Below, piece after piece: positions 31,765-43,160 of a DNA stretch of 64,000 nucleotides. The stretch covers positions 310,001 to 374,000 of the forward strand of contig JAHDVF020000761.1 in the NCBI GenBank assembly GCA_022606425.2, given 5' to 3'. This DNA is from Lepidostoma basale (Eukaryota; Arthropoda; Insecta; Trichoptera; Lepidostomatidae). Under the pieces are notes generated by a model. That model had not been told where the DNA came from. It did no database searches and was given only the letters and a program-made list of their open reading frames with translations. Each line of letters starts with the position of its first letter. Positions within the stretch are counted from its first letter, which is position 1. The position numbers and the translations under genes are program-made.

Positions 31765-31840
31765 GACCCAACAAATCACCCTTCCAGCAATGTTCCCATC
31801 AGACGTAAGAGGAATAGAACTGAACCTCTGTAAGCCATAA
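31765..31840 (-). repeat. Internal MITE segment, solo copy
   Basis: CAGCAATGTTCCCATCAGAC, GTAAGAGGAATAGAACTGAA is the complement of the loop of the 29810-30054 element; another copy is at 62660-62735. Confidence 0.6.
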
Positions 31841-31854
31841 GATCCAAGTCCATA

Positions 31855-32265
31855 TAAACTAATTAATACAAATAAAAACGTCTGTTTTCTAGAAATTTTA
31901 TTATAATTTATAGGAATGACATGTTTCTATCAATCAAATCAGTTTATTTTCTCAAAAGATATTACAAACATTTTTTATAGTTGACATCTATTGAGAATAG
32001 GTAAAATATAATATAAATATATAATACCAGGAACGCATGAGAGATGGTTCGACATTAGGAATACAAGATACTCTCCAAACTCAAGAGTATTTGTCTTCTG
32101 AACGTACTTTCACGAATATGAAAGACATCGATCTCCGAAGCGATCATGTTCAGCAGTTTGATTGCTCTCCCCCCCGGCATCACCAGAGGCAGGTTGGTTC
32201 TGCATAAATGCGAAACATGTCATTCCTATTAAGCATAATAAAACTTCTAGAAAACAGACGTTTTC
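31855..32265. mobile_element. Foldback element split by CR1-like insertion
   Basis: 31855-31930 is a left arm (TTAATACAAATAAAAACGTC, TTTTCTAGAAATTTT, GGAATGACATGTTTC). 32207-32265 is the right arm (GCGAAACATGTCATTCC, ACTTCTAGAAAACAGACG). Between them 32020-32206 is a minus-oriented CR1-like 3' end. Nested insertion. Confidence 0.65.
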
Positions 32266-32269
32266 ATTC

Positions 32270-32425
32270 GAATTAATTAGTTCTATTAGTGTTAATGGAA
32301 ATGATATGTTTCGCCTTTCAAAGGCATTATCAAATGTCTATACCTAAGACATTCGATATTACCTTAGAAAGGCGAAACATGTCATTCGCATGAACTATAA
32401 TAGACGTTTGCATTCCAATTAATTA
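32270..32425. mobile_element. Foldback element with hammerhead-like arms
   Basis: Arms GGAAATGATATGTTTCGCC / GGCGAAACATGTCATTCGC and AAAGGCATTATCAAATGTC / GACATTCGATATTACCTTAG converge on the centre. A complete inverted pair adjacent to the split copy. Confidence 0.65.
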
Positions 32426-32924
32426 ATCTTAGATATATGAAGAGAACGCTGCATTCGCGTATTGGCTGACTTCCAAAATTAACAGTCTATAAAATATACA
32501 GATACTTGCATGCATACAAGAAGGGTGAGCAAAGGAAACTGCTACACTTTAAGAGCACATACTCCTGAAACGGATGAGATGTGTTGTAAACCTCGTTACC
32601 GTTTCGTCACGGGATGTGGAACATCGGAAGAGTAATGATGGAATAATAAACACTTGTGGGGGAAGATGGTTCCGATGCATGAATATTCACTACAGTTGCC
32701 AGATATAGAATCAAAAATATTTTAATTAGTTCTCTCAGAAATTATGAAATATCAACTATAATAACTTTAAAAGGCTGATCAAATACTCATAATATTAATA
32801 AAATTCAACCTCAGAACGTAACGTAAAAAAACGAAAAATAATTTCTCCGTGATGGGTCTCACAGCAACCCTCGCTGCCCGAAAAATAATTATTATAAATT
32901 TGATAATTCGTTCTTCTCCTTCTT

Positions 32925-33310
32925 CTTCTTCTTCAGCCTATTCCCGGACAAAGTGGACACTAAGGACAAAAGGACATTCCTGGACAAAGGCCTCCTCCAT
33001 TTGCTACCTCGTCACTCTGTCTAGTGCAGACTGCATCCAGGTTATTCCGACATGTCATCCTTCCACCGTTCTGGCTACGTGACCTGCCCATTGCCACTTT
33101 AGAGTCGCTACCCGGTGGATGATGTCAGTGACCTTTGTTTTTTCTGTCACCGTATTGTTTCTGAATCTGTCTCTTAGGCTTATTCCTAACATGGCTCTTT
33201 TCATGGCTCTTTGGGTCACTCGTAGTTTCTCGGCACTTTGTTTGGACAATGTTATAGTTTCGAGGCCATAAGTAGCAACTAGCAGAATTGGTAATTCCAG
33301 AATGGTAATT
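32925..33310 (-). repeat. RTE-like LINE 3' fragment
   Basis: Minus strand: QSAEKLRVTQRAMKRAMLGI, SLRDRFRNNTVTEKTKVTDI and KWQWAGHVAR, then WMQSALDRVTR and MEEAFVQE. The (CTTCTT)n at 32913-32932 is its 3' tail. Same family as 7344-7475. Confidence 0.8.
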
Positions 33311-33690
33311 CCATAAAATGAAACATGCCATTCCCATATGATAAAATAATTTTTCTAGAATACAATTTTCATTTGTATCATTAACTCATTGTCTGCGGGG
33401 AGGGTATTAATACCTCTTACGAGGACTCGGCATGAACTGCTGGAAGTGTCTTTTTACACAAGTTTAGTGACATATTTTTAATATATTTTAAAGTATACAT
33501 ATATTTCAATATTATTTCAAGCTACGCGGGTTACAATTTGTTAATTAGTAAATAGTTATCACATCACGCCTTCAGAAGAATAGAATCTTGGAGAGAGAAA
33601 TAAAAGAAAGGCAGAAAATCTCACAATACACGAGATAAGTAATGGAATGATGAGTGGTTGTGTTCGTAAAACACGAGTACCAACACCAAC
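33311..33690. other. Foldback half unit then intron sequence
   Basis: 33310-33365 is a single right arm (AAACATGCCATTCCC, TTTCTAGAATACAATTTTCA). The rest shows nothing recognisable. Confidence 0.45.
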
Positions 33691-33910
33691 TGGCCGGGGT
33701 CGATAGATTTACGCTGTCCGCTTAGCGGGCGTTTTATTTCCTTTTTTCGCACCCCCGCCGCGGCGCGCACAACACGGGTTGTCTCACCCGGCAATTTATT
33801 TCCCGTCACGGTAAATGTCGCCGCTTCCCGGGAGATGTATAGCTTCCGTCACACACTCCGCAAACACGGCCCCACGTTGGGCGCCAATTCGGAACAACCT
33901 CCAGCTAGAA
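33690..33910. promoter_or_regulatory. GC-rich island in groucho intron 1
   Basis: CACCCCCGCCGCGGCGCGCA and GTCGCCGCTTCCCGGGAGAT are non-repeated within the window and lie in AT-rich DNA. Function unknown; a candidate regulatory block. Confidence 0.3.
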
Positions 33911-34205
33911 GAAAACCTATTCTCATTCCGAATTCAAAAAGTACGCGATCGTATCTTCACTCGAATCACCGAATTCAATAAAGAAGTACACAATTCGAAA
34001 TTTAAAAGAATTTCTGTGTCGTCAATTTGAAGATATATTCTTTTTAATGGCAATATTTTTTATTGAATCATAGTACTCGTATTTTAATTCTCAATTTGAA
34101 AATATATTAAATTATATGATATAGTGACAGTAAACGAAATAGAGTAAGAGAATATTGATAAAAACGCAATTGTTCTATAAATTGGATAATTTATAGAAAA
34201 ATTGC

Positions 34206-34405
34206 GATTGCCCTAGCAAGGCGAAACAAGTCACTTCTATTATGTAAGACGGACGTTTTCGTCCATATTAGATATGGCTTTTTTTAGACACCAAAGATTC
34301 AATTGGATAATGCCCTTGCAAGGCGAAACAAGTCACTTCAATTATGTAAGACAGACGTTTTCGTCCATATTAGACATGGCTTTTTTTTAGACACCAAGGA
34401 TTCAA
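34206..34405. repeat. Two tandem 102-bp units from foldback right arms
   Basis: CAAGGCGAAACAAGTCACTT, then ATTATGTAAGAC.GACG, TTTTCGTCCATATTAGA, TTTTTAGACACCAA.GATTC recur at an exact 102-base offset (34211 and 34313) with few differences. The first part is a foldback right arm. Confidence 0.8.
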
Positions 34406-35380
34406 ATCAATGGTATTAGAATTTCCAAACCGGGCAGAAACAGCTCTTTAAAATGAAGGAATCAGGTCGTATCCAAGTTTGAACTCAAGTCCCCTGGATC
34501 AAGAGGGTCACGTAATTTCTCCCGCAGGTCACGTGGTGGCCCGCGGGTCCGTCGTTCGCCATCCCTGTCGTAGGGCATTATAATTTAAAATAATAAATTT
34601 ATTTTCAGTAATATATTTTAATAATATTTAATATTTTATTTGAAATGCAGGACGATAAAAAAAATCGTCGCTTTTGTGATTCAAATGAGAAAAATAAATA
34701 CATTTCTTAAATAATGCTAAAAGCCAGAAAAAAGTTTCAGTCGTTTAACGGAAACTTACCTACTTACTGTTCTAAATATCCTATCTATTTTTTTATGGAA
34801 ACAAATGGGAGCAAATAAATTAAAACCAGAGTAGTTTGCTAATGGCGATAAGAATTTCCCATTCACTCAAGACAATATGAAAAATAAGCACTTGTGAAAT
34901 AAAAAAGATAAGCCTACGCCAATAAAATGACTAGCCCAGAATATAATGTCGGGGTAATATATTTCATGTGACGTTCATTGTTCGTTATTTGAAGCCATAG
35001 AAATGATAATTCCAATTTGTAAGGTATGTTTAATGGATAATATCAAACTATTTTGAGTGTGTATTAAACACGTTAAATTCAAAATCCCATAACTTACATT
35101 TCACTACAAGGAGATTACAATTATTTCGTAAACAAGTAAAGCACTCGAATCGGCCGGGCAACCTTTCGCTTTGAGATTAATGGATCATTAAAATCGGACG
35201 ATTTACCAACCAGAATTAAGCAACGATGGACCAATACAAACATTCTGCTCTTAAATTAATATGTGATAATTCGATGCAACATTTAAACTAGGGGCTCAAA
35301 TTATTTGTCTAGTAGAGAGAAGATAAAAAGAACTTTGACACACGTTTGAATACATATAACTATTACACTTAGGATTACAA
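34406..35380. other. AT-rich intron, no gene
   Basis: A short GC-rich patch at 34500-34570 and otherwise nothing recognised on either strand. Confidence 0.5.
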
Positions 35381-35528
35381 CACTTTATTTCATTTAACAC
35401 AGACATGTTTCGGTTATAACAAAAACCTTTATCAATTGATAAAGGTTATGGTTAGGTTATGTGTAATAGATAAAGGTTATGTTAGGTTATAACCGAAACA
35501 AGTCTGTGTTAATTGAAATAAAGTGTAA
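35380..35528. mobile_element. Inverted pair of hammerhead-like units
   Basis: CACTTTATTTCATTTAACACAGACATGTTTCGG (given here in overlapping pieces: CACTTTATTTC, AACACAGACATGTTTCGG) faces its near complement CCGAAACAAGTCTGTGTT, ATTGAAATAAAGTG. Near the centre TTTATCAATTGATAAAGG marks the head-to-head junction. Confidence 0.6.
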
Positions 35529-35587
35529 TTATATTTCTTCAAATATGAAGGCGAATATATAAGAAATTTGATACTCGTGTTTATTTT

Positions 35588-36080
35588 TCAAAAACTAACT
35601 AACTAACCATCACGCCATTTCCCCGGAGGGATAGGAAGAGAGGATGGATCGCCACAATGCTCTGTCCTAGCATACTCAGGATTCCTCTAAATTCATGCAT
35701 CGTACCATGCACGCACGTCGATTATTCCGACTTCGAATGTGACCGCCGTTTAGTAATTGATTAATTGGGTCATGCCATGTTTTCCTCGGTCGTCCTCGGC
35801 TTCTTTTTCCACTCACGCTGCTTGTGTACAAATTTTTTTCCATTCTACTCTCATCCATTCGTTCCATATGTCCAAACCATCTCAGGGATCCTTTTTTAAT
35901 TTTATCCATGATGCAGTCATCTGCCTTACATTTCTTTCTTATTTCATCGTTCGGTATTCTATCATACAACGTTTTCCCGCACATTCTTCATAGTGATCTC
36001 ATTTCTACGGCGTTCATCCTGCTTTCATCCTTCTTTTGCCAGCTCCAAGCTTTACTTCCATACATGAGGGTTGTATGGAT
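35588..36080 (-). repeat. TTAG-tailed LINE 3' copy
   Basis: (AACT)n at 35596-35607 followed by CCATCACGCCATTTCCCC. The minus frame 35676-35984 encodes CGKTLYDRIPNDEIRKKCKA, HMERMDESRMEKN and RGRPRKTWHDPINQ. It extends to the SSWQKKDESR region near 36030. 5' truncated. Confidence 0.9.
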
Positions 36081-36259
36081 TTTTCAATACAGTTTAATTT
36101 AAAACAAACAATAAAAGTTACATATAAAATGAATATATGCTTATGAATGAGAAACAACTGAAAACATATTATATGGAAGTATTTCATTCAGCCGTTATTT
36201 CAAAAATATTTCTCCGGTTATTCGACAAACTTTCCGGTATACAGGAAATGTAATTAAGA

Positions 36260-36360
36260 CATTCATTGGAACCCAGCGCCATCGCGCATCCTGCACAAAG
36301 CCACAAAGGGTGGGGGTGGAGCGTTAGGCGGGCGGAGGGTGGCATCATTTTTCTATTTTT
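36260..36360. other. Short GC-rich block
   Basis: AGGGTGGGGGTGGAGCGTTA, GGCGGGCGGAGGG among AT-rich intron; no feature recognised. 36361-36970 shows only AT-rich sequence with a (TG)n patch near 36520. Confidence 0.3.
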
Positions 36361-36974
36361 TTTTTGTCATATGGTCTATGCGATTCAGCAACGTGCGTCC
36401 AATAATACATATGTGAGGAAATGGAAAATATCATTCGGACCAACGTAAAACTACACACATAAAGTACAAATGGTATTAATTTCTTTTGATAAATAAATTG
36501 CTACCACAATTTTACATGTGTGTGTGTATACCATATATACACATGCATGCATATAAAATATTAATATATTATACATGGTGAAACATATTCGATTATACGC
36601 TTTGTACTACGTGGACGTTACTGGATAAAGAGAGTAATAAATAAATATTAATTAAAAAATACTTTTAACTTACATGAAACATGTATATATTTTACCCACA
36701 ATATATTTGTTTGGGTAACAAACAACGGTTATCAAACATATTATTCATAAAAAAACACAAAGAAACAACGAAGTAGGGCTAAATGAATCGAAATCGAAGT
36801 TAAATTAATTTGAAACAAAAGTTAAGTAATATTTTAGAGTTAAAGTGAAAGAAATATATTTTTAAAAAGTCAAGTAACATTTTAGTTTCATTTGCTCCCA
36901 GGGGTTGCTCCAACCATTTTTATGAAATTACATTGCAGTATGTATTGCATTATGCATTGCAATTTGGTATATTT

Positions 36975-37170
36975 GAACTATTAGATTTCAGATCTAAACT
37001 GAAAACCCATCTTTTTCATATTTCATACCCAATTTAAAATTTATACTTTGTTCCACTATAATTTGGATGGCGAAAATTTTGATTTTTAGATTTAAAACAC
37101 GTCTTAATGCGCCCTTGAGGTGATTACATCACAAAAACGGTGCTATAAAAGTTAGCAAATTATTATTAAT
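36975..37170 (+). repeat. CR1/L2-like LINE 3' end
   Basis: The plus frame reads DFRSKLKTHLFH, the usual C-terminal end of L2/CR1-type reverse transcriptases, then AACACGTCTTAATGCGCCCT, TGAGGTGATTACATC, shared with 20985-21095. Confidence 0.65.
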
Positions 37171-37273
37171 ATTATTATTAGGACAAAATAGAATATGCAA
37201 AAGAATAAGATAAATACGTCACAATAATTAATTTTAAAAATCACGTGTAACAATCCTGGTAATGTTGCTTATA

Positions 37274-38850
37274 CTATACTAGAGCCGTTCAGAAGTGAGT
37301 CTTGGGGCCATAAATCATTTCCCCATGTCTATCTCGCTTGCACTTACGGGCCTTATGGAGCGGTTTAGGGATGGGCGTAACAATAAAATAAATATATCGA
37401 TAAGTAACGTTTATAATCGTATCTTGTTCATAAACTTTAACGAGTTAACAAAGTTTTGATATTAAACTTTATTTATGGGTTTTACGTGCGTTTAAATTAG
37501 TATGAAATTAGTGACTACCAGATACTAAATTAAATACCAGTAAAAACAGAAAAATTGTTTAATTTTAAAATTTGTTTAATTTTAAAATTTGTATACCGTA
37601 TGTCTATAAACCCAGAAAGAAAGTTAAGTATAAAAAACAAAGTAGATCATATTGTGGCCCTTAAAAGAGCCGTTTATATTACAAAAAAATGTATCAATCC
37701 TCATCGGAGTCTTCTTCATCAGTGATCGACGATTATAACTGAGGGCTCTTCAAGTATATTTAGGAATGCGGAAAACCATGCCATATATGTATCGCCATCC
37801 ATTTCTGTGTGATAATCAGCATCCTTCGATTTTACCGCTTTAAATATTAGCTTCGCTTCTGGAACAAAGCCAGTCCTTGCGGAACCAGCATGGCAAACTA
37901 TCAATCTTTGACCTTTTCCTACAGGCTGATTCTTGAAACCTCCTTCATCGTTGCTTCCAAGCCACATACGCTTTCTTGAATGGTTTTGATTAATCCATGT
38001 TTCATCCAGATAGAAACGCGGCCGCTGATCGTTAGTTCTTCTAAGTAAATCCAATTTCCTTAAAAAGTCCATTCTGGCACAAACAATATCTGTTCTTTCC
38101 ATTAAATATTTACGTCCTTCGGCATTTTTCTTATACTTGAACCCAATCTCCTTCATGAGTGTTCTCATCGAAGTTTTTCCGCATTTAAAATCAGGTAATT
38201 GCTCTCGGTATTTTTCTAATATTTTCGCCACGGACGGATACTCTCCACTATCATAAAATGAACCTACAGTCCGCTTCAATACACTTTTATCAAAATCGTC
38301 AATATTGGTGACAGTTTCTTGTTTCTTAAAATTTGCTCTTGGTGTACAGGGGCTGCTTGATTGCAATAATTCAGTCTTTATTCGGTCCACTGTCACTCTA
38401 CTCACACCACAAATAAACGCGGCCATTTCACGTGGTTTGTTGAAATTAAGAGAAGCTATTTTATTCGGATCACTTTTCAATTCATTGACAAACAAGAATA
38501 CGTTGTGAATCACTGTTCGAGTTTGAGGGCTAATATCGCCATGTAATTTCTTCAAATCAATGTTGGAAAATAAAGTATCCATAGTGCGTAACGAGTGGTG
38601 ACACACGAATGAATTCATTTAATTGCAGTAAACACATTTATAACAAAAAAGCACTGCATTCGGTAAAAACCAATCATTAGTGACTCATCGTACATATCAT
38701 AACGTACATATCATTACAAAATCATTATAGTGACTCATCGACACCACGAGAGCAGGTAGCCGTATACCGATAACAGTCCTGGGGCTTCCCATCCCTATTT
38801 CTATTGACATTTATGGCCCCACGACTCCGTTTGAAACGGGTGTAGTATAG
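37274..38850 (-). mobile_element. Tc1/mariner-superfamily transposon, deletion derivative
   Basis: 1,577 bp flanked by TA (37272-37273 and 38851-38852). Inverted ends: CTATACTAGAGCCG left and CTATACTACACCCG right complement, and TGGGGCCATAAAT exactly 32 bases into both arms (37303-37315 and 38809-38821). A GGGATGGG motif recurs internally on both sides. It encodes a transposase on the minus strand. It sits in groucho intron 1, same orientation as the gene. Confidence 0.88.
37719..38618 (-). pseudogene. DDE transposase missing the end of its catalytic domain
   Basis: 299 open codons. The N-terminal part (residues 35-110) looks like a helix-turn-helix DNA-binding region (FICGVSRVTVDRIKTEL). 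The catalytic part starts with FYLDETWINQNHSRK (first Asp) and runs through GKGQRLIVCHAGSARTGFVP and DYHTEMDGDTYMAWF to SVIIVDH, where the second catalytic Asp is followed by His and a stop. In related transposases this motif reads VDNA or MDNA plus some tens of residues to the last Glu/Asp. Here the sequence jumps to an acidic tail, ITDEEDSDED, in a shifted frame (stop at 37696-37694), so a segment was deleted between them. The start ATG at 38618 fits; an in-frame internal Met at residue 13 is an alternative. No other lesion is seen, so the deletion may be recent. Confidence 0.82.
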
Positions 38851-38853
38851 TAT

Positions 38854-39185
38854 TAAACAATATAACAAAATAAAAATATTTTTAATAACCCTTAACCCTA
38901 TAATTCTCTGCCAATCTTGTTTGTTACGCCAAAAAAATTTGTATAAAAAATAACCACACTTTAATCTACCATAAACACGATTTGACACACTATAATGATT
39001 CGGAATAAATAACAATTAAAGTGTGCTTATAAGATTCGTATCTTGCGATAGAAACACTCACAAAGCGACCGGAGAAGAAAAACTCCCGCACGAATAAGTG
39101 TAATATGTAGGATACTCGTACAATACAAATCTTGCGGTAAACTTCAACACAATAAATCTGTACAATCTCCATCATTTTGAACGCC
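38854..39185. other. Intron sequence, no gene
   Basis: No repeat or frame recognised. Confidence 0.45.
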
Positions 39186-39189
39186 ATCA

Positions 39190-39335
39190 GATCGGATAAG
39201 CTGTGGGGGGAGTGGGGGCGCCTGTGCCCTCTCGGGCGACGGGGGGTTCCACCCAGACCGAGGGTAGTGGCACCTGACCCACAGTGCGGGGATACCCCGG
39301 GGTTGGGGTGCGGCTAATTCCTCACTTAAATGCTT
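39190..39335. other. GC-rich block, possible retroelement 5' region
   Basis: GTGGGGGCGCCTGTGCCCTC, TCGGGCGACGGGGGGTTCC, TACCCCGGGGTTGGGG. The abrupt composition change suggests inserted DNA, but no related copy is in the window. Confidence 0.3.
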
Positions 39336-39554
39336 AGCACGAACAGTGTGAATAAAATCACGGGGCGAAGTATTGTGCTATTATTTTTTATGATCACATT
39401 TCATAATTTCCCCTTTACGAACTGGTCAATGGTTAAGCGTTACAAATATTACATTGTTAAAATGTAATTATTTTGGCAAACTTTACAATTTATTGCTTTT
39501 TGAACAATGGCGTAGAACTCCATATTAAATATTAAAATATTAGAAACATCCAAT

Positions 39555-39645
39555 TTGTCGACAGTTTTACTTCATTTTATGAGAGTAACATGTTTTACCT
39601 TGCTACGGCATTGACATTCGATACAGCTCTAGCATTGATTAAAAC
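39555..39645. repeat. Foldback left arm, solo
   Basis: TTTATGAGAGTAACATGTTT, TACCTTGCTACGGCATTGAC follows the left-arm order of the foldback family with a TAGAACTCCATATTAAAT leader at 39510-39527; no right arm. Confidence 0.5.
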
Positions 39646-40684
39646 GTTCGATTTCATCAATATTAAATACGGAATATACTACATTGAAAATGACAAACAG
39701 TATTTGTATTTCTATTTAAGAATACTGCCTCGCGAAAACAAAGTCTCAAAAATACAATTCATAAAATATTTTTAATGGCTCAGCGTTTACAATCACAGAT
39801 ATTTTAAAAATCATAATACATGTGGAGACTTATAATTTTAAGATAAGCTGTACTACGCCGGAAACCTCCACATAGTTTCCTTAGAAATAGTTCCTTCTCT
39901 ATCGGCAACGGTTCGAAACGCACATGCTCTCTTTGCATATGTACGAGTATAATTATGTCCGTATCCCTTTTATACCAATAAATGAAATCATCAAATTATA
40001 ATATACTTCGCACCACTATTAAACCAAATCATATAATACTTATTAATAATATACTCGTAAAAATATCAAAGCGCCCTTGAGGTGATTAATTAATAAAAAA
40101 TGGCACTCATTTATCTAGCCAACAGGACTTTTTTCTAATCTGTACATATTTTAATTACCAGAAACCTGAAGAAATATACAAATAAACAAACAAAAAAATC
40201 GTAAAATTATATTTAGCACATTTAAGTAGAGTATTAATATTTTTCCTTTCATTATCCTTACTTTGCTCGGAGCGTCCGAACAATTGCAACATCGTAATTG
40301 TGTAACATATTGACATGAAAACGAAGTGTAAATTCTGGTCGTAGGTTGTAGCAAAATGGGGTGAGTAATGCACGCTGCCTCACGGGGGGTTGCTTTTGCA
40401 TCCCTGTATGATAAAGGATAAAGGCGGGGAGGAGTAGGCGGCTGTCATTCGAATATGGAAACTCCACAATGGGATTTCTGGCCTAGCGCACCATACATTG
40501 TACCGTATAAGTGACAGGGTATATCTATGGATAACGTCAGGTAGACCCAGGCTTTTAGCATCAAAATCGATAAGCCACAGAATATGTCTACCTGTGTTAT
40601 ATACTCTTGTGACATCCGGGAACGTGTGAGAAATGTTTCCTGTTTCAAAGACAACATTACAATAAGGAAATGTGAATTAAAAAT

Positions 40685-41110
40685 CTAATTCTCTTTCCTC
40701 TTGTTCCTATCCTACCGAGGTTGGACAAAATCACGGATTTTTTTTTCTTTTGATGCAAGCTGCTCTAAAAGGAATGTTATGTTGCAATTGAACAATTCTT
40801 GAAAGCTTTCTAGTCCGGCTTTTCTTCCTCTCCCGACACGTTTTCCTTTCAATTTACCTTGGATAATCAGTTGCAACAATTTGTATTTATCGTTTATCAT
40901 TTAGTGTCCGAAGTATTCCAACTGCCTGCGCTTCATGGTCATGATAATTTATTTTTCTTTCTTCATTTGCGTCAGTATTTGTATTTATCGTTTAAAAAAA
41001 TATCATGGACAGAAAGAGTCACGAAAGAGGAAGTGCTGCAGCAAATAAAGAAAGAAATATAAATTATCATGACTATAAAGGGCAGGAAATTGGAATACTT
41101 AGGGCACGTT
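40685..41110. repeat. Two opposed RTE-like 3' fragments
   Basis: Minus 40712-40900 encodes KYKLLQLIIQGKLKGKR. Plus 41000-41095 encodes ERVTKEEVLQQIKKE and KGRKLEYLGHVMRK. In an intact element the second precedes the first on one strand, so an inversion or two insertions is implied. Confidence 0.65.
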
Positions 41111-41514
41111 ATGAGAAAAATCTAATTATACGAGTTCTCGTATTACTGTGAATTACAAGCAAACAAACAAATAGGTGACAGCCAAAATATATTTTTTAAC
41201 TCAAACGTAACAATATGGTGCAGTATCAGTGTGGTATATGATATCTGCGTATGTAGGTAGTGTGCGTGCATGAGTGACAATTTTGGATATATTTAAAGGA
41301 ATATACCATGAACAAACCCCTAATTTTACCCACATCACTCGCGTATACAATTTGAACCGTTGCTATTTATATTCAACCACTTTGTTTTTCATTGAAACAT
41401 TTTAAATGTGTTGTAAACCGCGGGGTTACTTTGTTATAATGCATGCACCCAACTACAATTGATACCGTTGAAATCGCAAATAAAATATGAAACATTGTAC
41501 ATAATTCACAAATG

Positions 41515-41695
41515 AAAATCATGCCCGGGGTATCGATTTACCCCCGCCGTCTCACACATATATGATCTATTGTAGTCTGTCACCGCCCGCGAGAGATGAA
41601 TCGTGCCGCGGCGGGTCTGTATCACCCCCGGGGTACGTCACACCCCGGAGACCAGGGACGGTCAACTGACTCCGGCGCCCTTGAAATATCCACAA
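41515..41695. other. GC-rich island in groucho intron 1
   Basis: ATGCCCGGGGTATCGATTTA, CCGCCCGCGAGAGATGAATC and CACCCCCGGGGTACGTCACA; unique in the window, with no coding signal. Confidence 0.3.
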
Positions 41696-41934
41696 CTCAA
41701 GAGGTGAAACTTCTCATCAACAATTTGTTAATTTTACAAGAATTTTGGATATTAAATTTGAACAGAAAATGACTATTGTGATACCATAAAACTGCATATA
41801 AATAAAATAATAACAAAAATTGTTACTTAAAATTTCTTAGTAGAAATTTATTGTAAATCGTAAAAAAAAAATTTGTTATTTATAATATTTATATAGTTCA
41901 ATTTCTATTGGGATTTTAACGTTTTGGTGATAAC

Positions 41935-41995
41935 CTCAGCTTGAGGTTCGGTAGCAGCCGAAGCCGGTCGAAGCTAAAAATCAAGTGGAATAAAT
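41935..41995 (+). repeat. Hammerhead-like unit, degraded
   Basis: GGTAGCAGCC-GAAGCCGGTC-GAAGCTAAAAATCAAG; the 3' flank GAAGCTAAAAATCA is shared with 11625-11650, the core is mutated. Confidence 0.45.
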
Positions 41996-42394
41996 CTAAA
42001 TATACATTATAAAATAAATGTTTATTTAATAAATATTAGTAGAAAGATTCAACCCAAACATTAAAGTTTGAACATTAAAGTTTAAGCCACACTGTAGTGC
42101 TTCGTTTAGTACTAAGCTAATACGGGCTACGCTTATCTACTATAAAGTTAAGTAGCGTGGCGCGAAGCGTGTAGTGTAACCATTTCGACTCTACGGTGTG
42201 CGTCAAGACGCTAGGATATGTCACGTAGCTCTAAACACCAAGTGCGGCTCCTACCTATGTGGTCGTAGCCTTAGAATTCGTGAGTTATTGAATAAAAACA
42301 TCCAGTTAACAATGAAGAAAACTTACGCCAGTTGCGTTAAGTCCCTAATCATTTCAATAAAATCATACGAAAAAAATGACAGCGAATAGTTAAC

Positions 42395-42500
42395 CGTGGT
42401 AGCGCAAGCCGACCCTGCCTTGCCGGGGAGAACCCACACCCACCGGCGGTAGACGAACCGTGATGCGGTCCACACACAGCGGCGGCTTTCGCCATTTTTC
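42395..42500. other. GC-rich block
   Basis: AGCCGACCCTGCCTTGCCGG, CCCACACCCACCGGCGGTAG; no frame of interest and no match. Confidence 0.25.
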
Positions 42501-42699
42501 CTTTTTATTCCGTAAACACATAAGTATATATTCTATATTCATACGTATTCGTAGGGGTTGAGTATTGCCATGTGTGCTCACGTTCTAGAGTGTTGCAAGA
42601 AATAATATTTCATATTTTTTGCGGGTACGTACCTCCTGTGAACCCAAAACTTACAAGACTGCGATTCTCGTCATATTTTAACAAATAAAATATTCATTT

Positions 42700-42925
42700 T
42701 GCAGTCCTAAGAATCGGGCACATAATGCGCCATAAGGGGTCTCCTATACGATATAATAGAAGGGATGACTGACAAATTATAAGGGGCGCCTCCGACAGGA
42801 GTATCTGGAACAGGTGTGCGATGGCATGAACCGAGTCTCATATGTTTAGCTGGAAAGGGCTGCGGAAGACCGAAAGCAGTGGATGGAGTACAATACTTTG
42901 CGCTGCAAATCAATCCCTAGGATTG
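42700..42925 (+). repeat. Degraded LINE reverse-transcriptase tail
   Basis: Plus frames give RIGHIMRHKGSPIRY and AEDRKQWMEYNTL-like strings, similar to C-termini of Jockey/RTE-type reverse transcriptases (HVMR.., DR..W). Heavily mutated. Confidence 0.45.
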
Positions 42926-43009
42926 AAACTGCGAAAGGCGATTAATTCTAAATTCAAAATATTTACAATCCATCAATGGTAACATTAAATACTTCGCAAC
43001 TTCGAGTAT

Positions 43010-43160
43010 ATTCGCGTACAAAGCGATTCGTCTTTTAAATGAGGTTGCAAAAGAGATAGACCTCTTTGGATGCAACTATGGCGAATTCGTGAATACCCTT
43101 ACGATAAGGGCAGCAAGGAAATAACTAGCATATTCCTATTCATAAGGTTCCATGTATATT
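43010..43160 (+). repeat. CR1-like LINE 3' fragment
   Basis: The plus frame reads YKAIRLLNEVAKEIDLFGC, then NYGEFVNTLTIRAARK. Companion of 27600-27810. Confidence 0.6.
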
